Source: Trichomonas vaginalis G3
Lineage: Eukaryota > Parabasalia > Trichomonadida > Trichomonadidae
Direction of reading: 5' to 3'
Length of the DNA stretch: 64,000 nt
Assembly (NCBI RefSeq): GCF_026262505.1
Contig: NC_067205.1
Coordinates: 868,001-932,000 of the forward strand
Part shown: in pieces, positions 39,144 to 47,707 of the stretch
Layout: each line of letters opens with the position of its first letter
How positions within the stretch are numbered: the first letter of the stretch is position 1
Program-made: the position numbers and the translations under genes
Notes under the pieces: generated by a model
What the model saw: the letters and a program-made list of their open reading frames with translations, nothing else
Database searches by the model: none
What the model was told of the DNA's origin: nothing

Positions 39144-39854
39144 ATGTCAATTATCAATATTATTTCGAATAATAGCTGTGAATTAAATTTAACAGTTAGC
39201 GGAATTTATAATGTTACTCTCGTTTCTGTGAGTGGTAAATTTAATCCCATTCTTTTAGACCCTTCAGATTATATATCATTTATTAAAGATGACCTTGAAA
39301 AAACGTATGATATGTATATAAATAATGTGATAGCGAAATGGGATATTAACATGATTTTAAGTTATTTAAATGAATCATTTATCGTATGGTATGAAGAAAA
39401 TTTTAAATCAAAACCTGATAAACTTTTTGAACTTGATGAAATAAATAACCTTATTAAATTCCCGCTGAAAATTAAATTTTGTACTCCTCATCTTCGTTCA
39501 TTGTTGGGAATATTAAATTTTGAAAAAGATGTTGGGGATGTTTTGTATTCTGACACTGGTTCCAATTTCATTTTAATCAAATGTGATAAAGTTAATACCC
39601 CAATGAGATTTTCACATCAAACATTAGACCCTAACTCTTACCCATCAATACAAAACATTTTATCCATCAACTTAAACACATTTTCTTTATCATATCCGTT
39701 TCAATTATCCGGGAATTCATTTATTCTTCATTCAAAAGATTTATCAAATATTAAATTTAGAATAACTGACCTATTTGATTGTGATTTAGAATTCATGAAT
39801 GAAATATTATGGCAATTTCAAATAGAAAAAATAGCTGATGAGATAACAGATTAA
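39144..39854 (+). CDS. Candidate second capsid protein (236 aa)
   Basis: The product begins with beta strands (IINIISNNSCELNLTVSGIY, NVTLVSVSGKFNPILLD), has a helical middle (KDDLEKTYDMYINNVIAKWD) and a beta-rich second half ending LDFMNEILWQFQIE-like sequence. The second half matches the 9565 product of Polinton A in the order of segments (LYSDTGSNF, LSINLNTFSLSYPFQLSGNS). A penton or minor capsid role is the best guess, shared with that gene. Confidence 0.55.
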   Translation: MSIINIISNNSCELNLTVSGIYNVTLVSVSGKFNPILLDPSDYISFIKDDLEKTYDMYINNVIAKWDINMILSYLNESFIVWYEENFKSKPDKLFELDEINNLIKFPLKIKFCTPHLRSLLGILNFEKDVGDVLYSDTGSNFILIKCDKVNTPMRFSHQTLDPNSYPSIQNILSINLNTFSLSYPFQLSGNSFILHSKDLSNIKFRITDLFDCDLEFMNEILWQFQIEKIADEITD

Positions 39855-39878
39855 ATATTTATTTTTAAATCATAATAA

Positions 39879-40973
39879 ATGATTAAACAACAGCAACCAC
39901 AACAACTTAAGGCACAAAACACCCAGGTCCTTCAGACCATTACATACGCCATATATGCATATAATTCAAAGACGGCAGAACAAACGCAAAGGTTGAAATA
40001 TGGAGATTTGGAGATAGTATTGAAAAATGAACATTTCGAATTCGTTTGCAAAGGTGGTGCAGTGATATCAAATATAAAAGAAATTTTATTTATGAATTCA
40101 AAAATTAAAGGAATAACGGATGATATAACATCAATTCCACCAGAAGAACAGAGATATTACGCATTAAATGCATTTCCTAAAGTTTTGAAGGTTGGAAGAT
40201 TTAATTTAAATGAGGAATTCATAGAAGGTTTCTTAAACGACATAATGAAGAAAGCAGATAAGGAATATGTGGATAGTGAGTTAAATAAGAAAGCAGATAA
40301 GGAATACGTTAATACTGAGTTAAATAAGAAGGCAAATTTGGTTTATGTTGATGAAAAAGATAATGAAATTAAAGAAAAGGTTGAATGGTATCATGAATGG
40401 ACATTGGAGACTTTTAAAGTTAAAGCTGATACAGAATGGGTTTCGGGATGTTTAGACCTTAAAGCAGATAAAACTTATGTTGATGAAAATTATGCAAAGA
40501 AGTCGGAAGTAAATGATGTGATTACAAGCATGAAAAATGAAATACTTCAAACATTATATCCTGTTGGTTCTATTTATACGTCAATGAACTCAACAAATCC
40601 TTCAGAAGTTTTAGGTTTTGGTATGTGGAAGCAGATTGTAGATAAATTCTTATACTGTGCTAGATATTCAAAGCAAACAGGAGGTTCGAAGAAAATTAAA
40701 GAAGCAAACCTTCCACCACACACTCATACAGGAACTACAAACTTTTCTGGTGACCATATCCACTCATTAAGAGACCACCCATTATACAACTCAGAATATG
40801 AAGCTGGCAATGATGTTTTATCTCCAGATTATAACCATTCAGCAAAAAAGACTTTTCGACCAACTGAACCAGGAGGAAATCATGTCCATACTTTCACAAC
40901 AAATCCAACAGGCTTGGGTAAAGATTATATGCCACCATTTGTGACTGTATTCGCATGGTACCGAGTTCAATAA
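39879..40973 (+). CDS. Fibre protein with phage tail-collar domain
   Basis: The 364-residue frame is open. After a Gln-rich start and a mixed N-terminal domain come four repeats of the type KADKEYVDSELNKKADKEYV (about residues 125-215), like the trimeric shafts of phage tail fibres. From about residue 227 follows YPVGSIYTSMNSTNPSEVLG, the start of the phage tail-collar domain, then KFLYCARYSKQTGGSKKI and PPHTHTG. Three HxH clusters (HTHTG, DHIHS, NHVHT) recall metal-binding HxH motifs of T4 short tail fibres. It ends FVTVFAWYRVQ. Likely role: host-receptor binding by the virion. A broken homologue lies in Polinton A. Confidence 0.85.
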   Translation: MIKQQQPQQLKAQNTQVLQTITYAIYAYNSKTAEQTQRLKYGDLEIVLKNEHFEFVCKGGAVISNIKEILFMNSKIKGITDDITSIPPEEQRYYALNAFPKVLKVGRFNLNEEFIEGFLNDIMKKADKEYVDSELNKKADKEYVNTELNKKANLVYVDEKDNEIKEKVEWYHEWTLETFKVKADTEWVSGCLDLKADKTYVDENYAKKSEVNDVITSMKNEILQTLYPVGSIYTSMNSTNPSEVLGFGMWKQIVDKFLYCARYSKQTGGSKKIKEANLPPHTHTGTTNFSGDHIHSLRDHPLYNSEYEAGNDVLSPDYNHSAKKTFRPTEPGGNHVHTFTTNPTGLGKDYMPPFVTVFAWYRVQ

Positions 40974-41332
40974 ACACACTTGAGCCCAGACCTTTGGGTT
41001 AAGGCTTACCGAATGAACTAAATATATTTTATGTCTGTAATTAATTAGGTAATGAAGTAGCGGATGAACTGCAGAAATATATATTTTATCGTTAAGTGAC
41101 TCAAAGAGTCCGGAGACAAAGTCTCATGGTTTAGGTTATTCAATAATTAATTATTTTTGAAGAACTGAAGGTGCTACCATGTTACCATGTGCTACCAGGT
41201 TAATTAACTTCTCTGAAAAAATGAGACAACATGACATTTTGACAACATTTACGAAAATTTGATGCAGTACAAAAATAAAGTTAGTTTTAAAATTATTTTT
41301 ATTTATTTTTTATTTTGTATGTAAGAACAGTA
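40974..41332. repeat. Dispersed repeat copy 1 and leader of the KilA-N gene
   Basis: From about 41075 the sequence carries the repeat that recurs at 42053-42601: ATTTTATCGTTAAGTGACTC, a GGTTATTCAATAATTAATT block, TACCATGTTACCATGTGCTA and GGTTAATTAACTTCTCTGAA. The last part, with AAATAAAGTTAGTTTTAAAA, is the same leader that precedes the primase-helicase ATG, so both genes share a duplicated upstream region. Confidence 0.8.
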
Positions 41333-41995
41333 ATGTCGGTCGAAGCAAAAACATTCACGAACAAATCTAATGGTGAAACATTCACAAAAGGCACTTATAA
41401 CGGTATTGAAGTCTTACGTAGAGACAAGGATGGTTACATTAATGCAACAAATATGTGTCAGCAGTTTAGGAAAGACTTTAGAAAGTTGTTGGAAAATAAG
41501 TCCTGGGAAGAGTATTATAAGGCATTTTGTGAAGAATATAGCAACAGTCCGAATTCCGGCGGTTGCTTTTTATACAAAATTCATGCAGGAATTCCTGATG
41601 AAATCAAACAAGTTAGAGGAACGTATGTAGACCCAAGACTTATAAACTATATAGCAATGTGGGCTTCTCCAAAATATTGCATAGCAGTTGGAAAAATTAT
41701 GGACTCCATAGACAAGAAAGTTCATGAGAAATTAGATGAAGAAGAACTTGAAGATACAGTAGAGAATGCTAAACCTTTGTTCGAACAAGAAGTTAGAAAA
41801 ATGCGCGAAAAACAATTAGAACATGAACGTGAGTTATGTTATGGTTATAGAGATTCTCCATTTGAACTAGACCAATGGGAACAAGAAAATTTAAAGAGAG
41901 AATTTAGAGAATATGAACTCGCTAAGATAGCATTAGAAGCTGCAGAAAAGAAGTTAAAAGCTTGGGGTCGTTTTGTACAAAAATATTGTGAGTAA
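41333..41995 (+). CDS. KilA-N domain protein (220 aa)
   Basis: The start is the ATG at 41333 (MSVEAKTFTNKSNGETFTKG). A complete KilA-N domain spans about residues 20-135: the strand EVLRRDKDGYINATNMCQQF, the helix DFRKLLENKSWEEYYKAF, and GTYVDPRLINYIAMWASPKY. The C-terminal half is a long Glu/Lys-rich coiled coil. KilA-N domains bind DNA. The gene lies between two clusters of the same repeat and has the same leader as the helicase, so it may have moved in as a unit with its repeat. Confidence 0.88.
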   Translation: MSVEAKTFTNKSNGETFTKGTYNGIEVLRRDKDGYINATNMCQQFRKDFRKLLENKSWEEYYKAFCEEYSNSPNSGGCFLYKIHAGIPDEIKQVRGTYVDPRLINYIAMWASPKYCIAVGKIMDSIDKKVHEKLDEEELEDTVENAKPLFEQEVRKMREKQLEHERELCYGYRDSPFELDQWEQENLKREFREYELAKIALEAAEKKLKAWGRFVQKYCE

Positions 41996-42052
41996 ATGAA
42001 CCATTTATTTTTGTCATAAAGACGCAACGTGGCGGGGCATAGCCCATGACCC

Positions 42053-42601
42053 AAAAATATATTTTATCGTTAAGTGACTCAAAGAGTCCGGAGACAAAGT
42101 CTCATGTTTTCAGGTTATTCAATAATTAATTATTTTTGAAGAACTGAAGGTGTTACCATGTTACCATGTGCTACCAGGTTAATTAACTTCTCTGAAAAAA
42201 TGAGACAACATGACATTTTGACAACAGTCCTGGAAATATATTTTATCGTTAATGTTTACGTTAATGGTTTCAGGTTATTCAATAATTAATTATTTTTGAA
42301 GAACTGAAGGTGCTACCATGTTACCATGTGCTACCAGGTTAATTAACTTCTCTGAAAAAATGAGACAACATGACATTTTGACAACAGTCCTGGAAATATA
42401 TTTTATCGTTAATGTTTACGTTAATGGTTTCAGGTTATTCAATAATTAATTATTTTTGAAGAACTGAAGGTGCTACCAGGTTAATTAACTTCTCTGAAAA
42501 AATGAGACAACACGACATTTTGACAACAGTCCTGGAAATTTGATGCAGTCCAAAAATAAAGTTAGTTTTAAAATTATTTTTATTTTTTTATTCCTATATA
42601 A
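42053..42601 (+). repeat. Three further direct repeats upstream of the primase-helicase
   Basis: CAGGTTATTCAATAATTAAT lies at 42111, 42271 and 42431, 160 bp apart, each followed by TACCATG-type repeats and GGTTAATTAACTTCTCTGAA. The last copy is shorter and leads into the start codon. The same core recurs in inverted orientation at 44951-45430. Confidence 0.9.
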
Positions 42602-44913
42602 ATGACAGCAACAAACAACAACAGCAACTATATCGTTTCTGATGAAAAAGTTATTGATTCATTAGCTGAGGAATTAGTTGTGGCAGAAACTAAAACCCTC
42701 AACGAAAGAATTGGTGAAAACAAGATTGATTTACATAACTACCTCAAACACGATGGAGGAAGAGGAAGGAAAACTGGTATGGCTTTATTAGTAAATAAAA
42801 TTTCAAATTTAACGATTATAGATGTTGATATCAATAAATCATACAATGATGAACTTAAAGAAACAGTTAGAAAAGACATTTTATCAAAACTTTCGGATAA
42901 AGATGTTATCGTTAAAACCGCTTCAGGAGGTCTTCACATTTATTGCAACACTAATTTCTTCTATTCAACCTCGAACAGAATGATTAAATGTTATTCCTGC
43001 AATGATTATGATATTGATATAATGACTTCTATGGCTGATTCAAAGCGTTCATTAGTAGTCATGGCTGATTCAAGAGTTCGCAAGAATGCAACAGAACCAA
43101 TCAATACATACTCATTCATTCGTGGAAGTTACGATTCAACATTAACCAGAACAGTGAATGATATATTAAATGATTTGAATATTAAGGTAAGAGTTGAACA
43201 GAAGAACGAAGAAATAAAGACTATCATGAATGAAAACAAAGATGTAAACATTGACGATAAACTTGCCCAGAGCATTGTTGATGGCATCAGTGATTTTGAA
43301 GTACATAATGACGGTGGAAACATGAATTTAGAAAAAGAAGTTACATTATTCACACTGTTTCAAGCAATTAATTCGTTACCGGATCATTTAATTAATGAAG
43401 CATACGATAACGTTTATAACTTCTGCAGCTTAACAGAAAATGCAAAAAGTAATTTTGAAAAAGCACGTAGTAGATATGCACATTTAATGACTTCTCCATT
43501 TGTTTTAGTGAAGATTCTAAAACTATACCAAAAGGAATATTATGATGAATATGTTTTACCTTTATTACGTAAGCCAAAAATAACATTTGATATAAAACTT
43601 GATGACTCGTTTTTGATAACAGATATTAGACGCAAAGCTGAAAATCATCAGTATAAAAACAGTTCTGAAGTAATTGAGGATTTATCACGTGTAATCCGTT
43701 TTGTAGATTGTGGAAATAAATATTTCATTCAAAAGGACTATAATATTCATGATAAAATGAATCAAATATCATTCGTTCTTCAATCAAACATGAAAGAGTC
43801 ACTCAAAATGATTAAATTATTTAAAGAAGAAGGTAAAACAATAACAGCATGGGATGTACTACTAAATCAATTATCCTCATTAACCGTTAAGGGTGTTTGC
43901 TTTAAATCTGATTCTCCAGATGTTTTCTCAACGTTTCAAGGTTATAAATACAACGTTCTCGAAAAGCCTGATTACTCAAAAATTGAGATGTTTATGAATT
44001 TCATTAAAGAAGCCATTTGTGATAATAACGATGAAGTGTATAAATACCTACTCGGCTGGATTGCATCAATGATTCAACATCCTGGAATCAAGAATGAAAC
44101 AGCAATTATTTTGAAAGGACTTCAGGGAACAGGTAAAAACAGATTTACAGACATTATTTCTGAACTCCTCGCTGGTTATTCATGTAAAAACATTACTGAA
44201 ATAGGTGAGCTAACGGGTAATTTCAATTCAGTTGTTGAAAATAAAATGTTTCTTGTACTTAATGAACTCAAGAATGTAGGTGAAGATAGACTCGCAAACT
44301 TCAACGCTTTGAAATCAATTATTACGGATAATGAGATAAGAATTAATGAAAAGAATCAACCCAGAAGAACAGCACAGAACGTTGCAAACTTCATTTTCGT
44401 AACTAACAACGTCTACCCTGTCAAAATTGAAGTTGGAGACAGAAGATACGTAGTTTTAAGGGTTAATGGTAAATTCAAAGGTCAATTTGATTACTTCAAG
44501 AATTTGATGGATTCATGCACAAAGGAATTTTATGATAACCTTTTAACATATTTTATCAATTACGACCTTTCATCATTTAATGTACGAATCATACCGATGA
44601 CTGAAGCCAAACAAGATTTAATTGAATTATCAACAATCCTTTAGATGTATGGATAAATACACATTATGATGAATTGTGTGCGGGTATGACGTGTAAAAAT
44701 GCTCTATTCTGCAAACCATCAGACATGAAAGACAAAAACTTTCAAATGAGCATTAAGGATAAATGTGATAGGAAACATAGAAGAATAGACGATAAACAAA
44801 CATGGTGTTATGTTTTGAAAGAAGAAATGAAAGGATTATATAAACAGGTTGAACCAAACGATTATGAGGATTCATTTACTGACGATGAAATACCTGTAAA
44901 TGATGCTTTATAA
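42602..44913 (+). pseudogene. Primase-SF3 helicase fusion, probably one break near its end
   Basis: The open main part of 680 residues shows an archaeo-eukaryotic primase-like region: LTIIDVDIN (about 67-75), TASGGLHIYCN (about 105-115) and a YDIDIM segment (about 137-142). The D5-type SF3 helicase follows: Walker A LKGLQGTGKN (about 505-514), Walker B-like MFLVLNEL (about 548-555), ANFIFVTNN (about 595-603) and GDRRYVVLRV. A Lys-rich, Cys-containing C-terminal part lies at the end of the locus. Family role: priming and unwinding during replication. The locus appears to have about one break. Flanking repeats run in opposite orientations. Confidence 0.85.
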
Positions 44914-44950
44914 AGTATGATTTGAATTTATTTTTGCATTAATCTTGCTG

Positions 44951-45430
44951 TGTTGTCAAAATGTCATGTTGTCTCATTTTTTCAGAGAAGTTAATTAACC
45001 TGGTAGCACATGGTAACATGGTAACACCTTCAGTTCTTCAAAAATGCTTCATAAGTGCCTTCCTCCTGTTGTGTTGTCTAAATGTCATGTTGTCTCATTT
45101 TTTCAGAGAAGTTAATTAACCTGGTAGCACATGGTAACATGGTAACACCTTCAGTTCTTCAAAAATGCTTCATAAGTGCCTTCCTCCTGTTGTGTTGTCT
45201 AAATGTCATGTTGTCTCATTTTTTCAGAGAAGTTAATTAACCTGGTAGCACATGGTAACATGGTAACACCTTCAGTTCTTCAAAAATGCTTCATAAGTGC
45301 CTTCCTCCTGTTGTGTTGTCTAAATGTCATGTTGTCTCATTTTTTCAGAGAAGTTAATTAACCTGGTAGCACATGGTAACATGGTAACACCTTCAGTTCT
45401 TCAAAAATAATTAATTATTGAATAACCTGA
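44951..45430 (-). repeat. Inverted repeat array, 121-bp period, four copies
   Basis: TGTTGTCAAAATGTCATGTT and near-identical versions start at 44951, 45072, 45193 and 45314, exactly 121 bp apart. Each copy contains TTAATTAACCTGGTAGCACA and GGTAACATGGTAACACCTTC, the reverse complement of the core repeats upstream of the helicase. A linker GCTTCATAAGTGCCTTCCTC occurs only in this array. Confidence 0.95.
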
Positions 45431-45478
45431 AAACATTTACCATAAAATAACTGATAACAAAATTTTATTTTTATATAA

Positions 45479-45577
45479 ATGGATACCCCACAAGCTCAAA
45501 ATTTACCACGAATCATAACAAGGGAGGAAATGATAAAAATGATGCAAGAACCCAGAAGGGTTCGGGAAGAGGAATAA
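45479..45577 (+). CDS. Very small ORF (32 aa)
   Basis: ATG at 45479 after a T-rich leader with ATATAA. The product MDTPQAQNLPRIITREEMIK continues as a basic/acidic helix ending VREEE. The leader is like those of the longer genes of this element, which supports translation, but length and lack of homology keep confidence low. Confidence 0.4.
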   Translation: MDTPQAQNLPRIITREEMIKMMQEPRRVREEE

Positions 45578-45580
45578 AAA

Positions 45581-45851
45581 TTAAATTTGGATTGAGTTTA
45601 AAAATTCATCTTTATTAAATTCATCTCTTCCAATCAATTTATTTATTCTATTAAATTCTTTTATTTTTGCTTCACTCAGTTTAAGGATTGAACGGTAAGT
45701 TTCTAATTTTTCGATTATTTCTTTCTCTCTTTATCGTTTTCAACCCCACCGCATTGCGGCTTCTTTTTGTAATAGCATATTTTTGATTTAATTCTGTTTA
45801 GTTTCTTTTATATTCATTGTCTGGACTCTTGGCTGCTTTGTTGTCACTCAT
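45581..45851 (-). pseudogene. Small charged protein, broken
   Basis: Begins MSDNKAAKSPDNEYK and ends KDEFLNSIQI, Lys/Glu-rich helical sequence throughout. It is transcribed in line with the integrase and convergent with the tiny 45479 frame. About one or two breaks. Function unknown. Confidence 0.4.
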
Positions 45852-45882
45852 TTCTTACGAAATAAAAAAAATTAAATATTAT

Positions 45883-47427
45883 TTAAATATAATGGAGTAA
45901 TAAATAAATCGGAATTTCTATTAATTTATTGTCAACTTCAACTAATGCATTGCCGTTAATATATCTAACAAATTCAGCTATTGTGTCAAATCTTCGTCTT
46001 CTTTTTGTCATTGATTTATCAGTTTTTCCATAATCGAGATGAATCAAAACTTTATCCCCTTGTTTAAAATTCATGAGCCCCGAATTAATTTGTTCACGTT
46101 TAACATCATTCAACCTTTCCATTTGCTTTCTAATATATTCCTATTCTTTTGAAATATCATTTTTCATTTCCACTGGTTTCATGTTTATAGTTCTATGCCA
46201 TGTATTATTGTAATAATATACTAACTGTTGTATGATGGAGTCATGATTTCCATCCCAGTATATCTGACCGTTAACCCCTAACGCATCTCTAAGAGTTCTC
46301 ATTACCGCATCAACTATTTTATTATGAAACGTATATGGAGAGGATGAGAAGTAAAAATTAATTTGTGGGAAATAATGAGCCATAGTTGCCTGAAATCCTT
46401 TATCGCCATCACCCCTGATATTATCTACTCTTTCATGATCTAGTAAGTATTGAATAGCTCTTCTTGTTTCCTGTTCTGTTTTCCCTTTCACCGGAATGCA
46501 ATATAAATATCTAGTGTTAATGTTAATGGCAAATAAATAAGTAACGTTTCCTTTTGAATATTCCAGATGATCGATTTCGTATGAATATGGATATGGAGCA
46601 AATGAAGGGCGACTAAATTTTTCCTTTAACGGTTGAATTTTCGGGTCAGTTGGTTTATTTAATATCTTGAAACCCTTTTTAAAATCTTTTTGTTTCTTTA
46701 ATGTTTGAAATGGATATAATAAAGTGAATGATGAAGGATTAACTGAAGGAGGAGGCGGTACTGTCGTTGGAGGTTTTGGTATTGCAAGTGGTTTAATTTT
46801 ATCCGCTTTGATTTTGGATGATGAAGTTTTAGTTGTTGATTTTCCTTTCATTAATTCTGGATGTATTCTATTCATTTGTTTTAAATATGCTGTATATAAA
46901 GGTTTGATATACTTTCCCGCTTCGAGTTTATGTTGAAGGATGAATTCCAAAAGTTGATCTTCATTTAAAAGTCGGGCTGAATATGGTTTAACTAATGAAT
47001 CATAAATTAAAGCTTGTGCTTCATTTATGGTCTGAAGGACCTGGGCGTTTTGTTCCTTTAGCTGTTGAACATTTGCTACTTTAGACCTCGGCTTTGGTTT
47101 TTGTGGCTCAGGATTATATAAATTATATAATTCATCAATATCTTCTTCTGTTAATACTTTATTTTTGAAATCTTTCAACTGTTTAAGTTGTGATTTAGTT
47201 TTTCCCTTTATATATTCATTATTTTTAATTTTGTCTTTAATTTCAGAAATTATTTTATTATGATATTTCAAAATTTCATTTTTATAATATGGATAATAAT
47301 ATTCCATATCATCACCCGTTATATAGTTATTGTGTTTTTGGAGATATGATTTTAATTCATAATAATTAAGAAAATTTTGATTAAGTACTAAATCATCAAT
47401 TAAAATTTTTAAATCTGTGTTATCCAT
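45883..47427 (-). pseudogene. Polinton integrase, about one break
   Basis: The locus begins MDNTDLKILIDDLVLNQN at 47427. A helical N-terminal region is followed by a Pro/Lys-rich linker (about residues 200-270), then the rve-type core: YEIDHLEYSKGNVTYLFAI, INTRYLYCIPVKGKT, VDNIRGDGDKGFQATMAHYF and a VDAVMRTLRDALG helix. The C-terminal part has the SH3-like tail seen in retroviral-type integrases (FKQGDKVLIHLDYGKTDKSM). The linker contains a segment shared with the fibre gene. Family role: strand transfer of the element ends into target DNA. Confidence 0.85.
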
Positions 47428-47451
47428 TTATATAAAAATAAAATCAATGTT

Positions 47452-47679
47452 TTAAGGGTGCCCACCTCTTTGAATCATAGTATCAAAACCATTATTTACA
47501 TATTGAATCGCATCATTAACGGTTCCTTCTTCTAAAACGGTATCAAATGGTGGCGGTTGTTGTTGCTGTTGATGCTGTGATGGGATTTAAAAAATTCGTT
47601 GTGGTTGATTATTTGGAATCTGAAAGTTAAAACCATTTGGTATAAATCGATTTGGTTCCTTTTGTCTCTTCTGTGGCAT
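47452..47679 (-). pseudogene. Small Gln/Pro-rich protein, broken
   Basis: Begins MPQKRQKEPNRFIPNGFNFQ and ends TVNDAIQYVNNGFDTMIQRG plus GHP, with a poly-Gln and Pro tract between. It lies between the integrase and the polymerase on the same strand. About one break. Function unknown. Confidence 0.45.
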
Positions 47680-47707
47680 TTCATTAAAAATAAAATTTTA
47701 AATTGTA

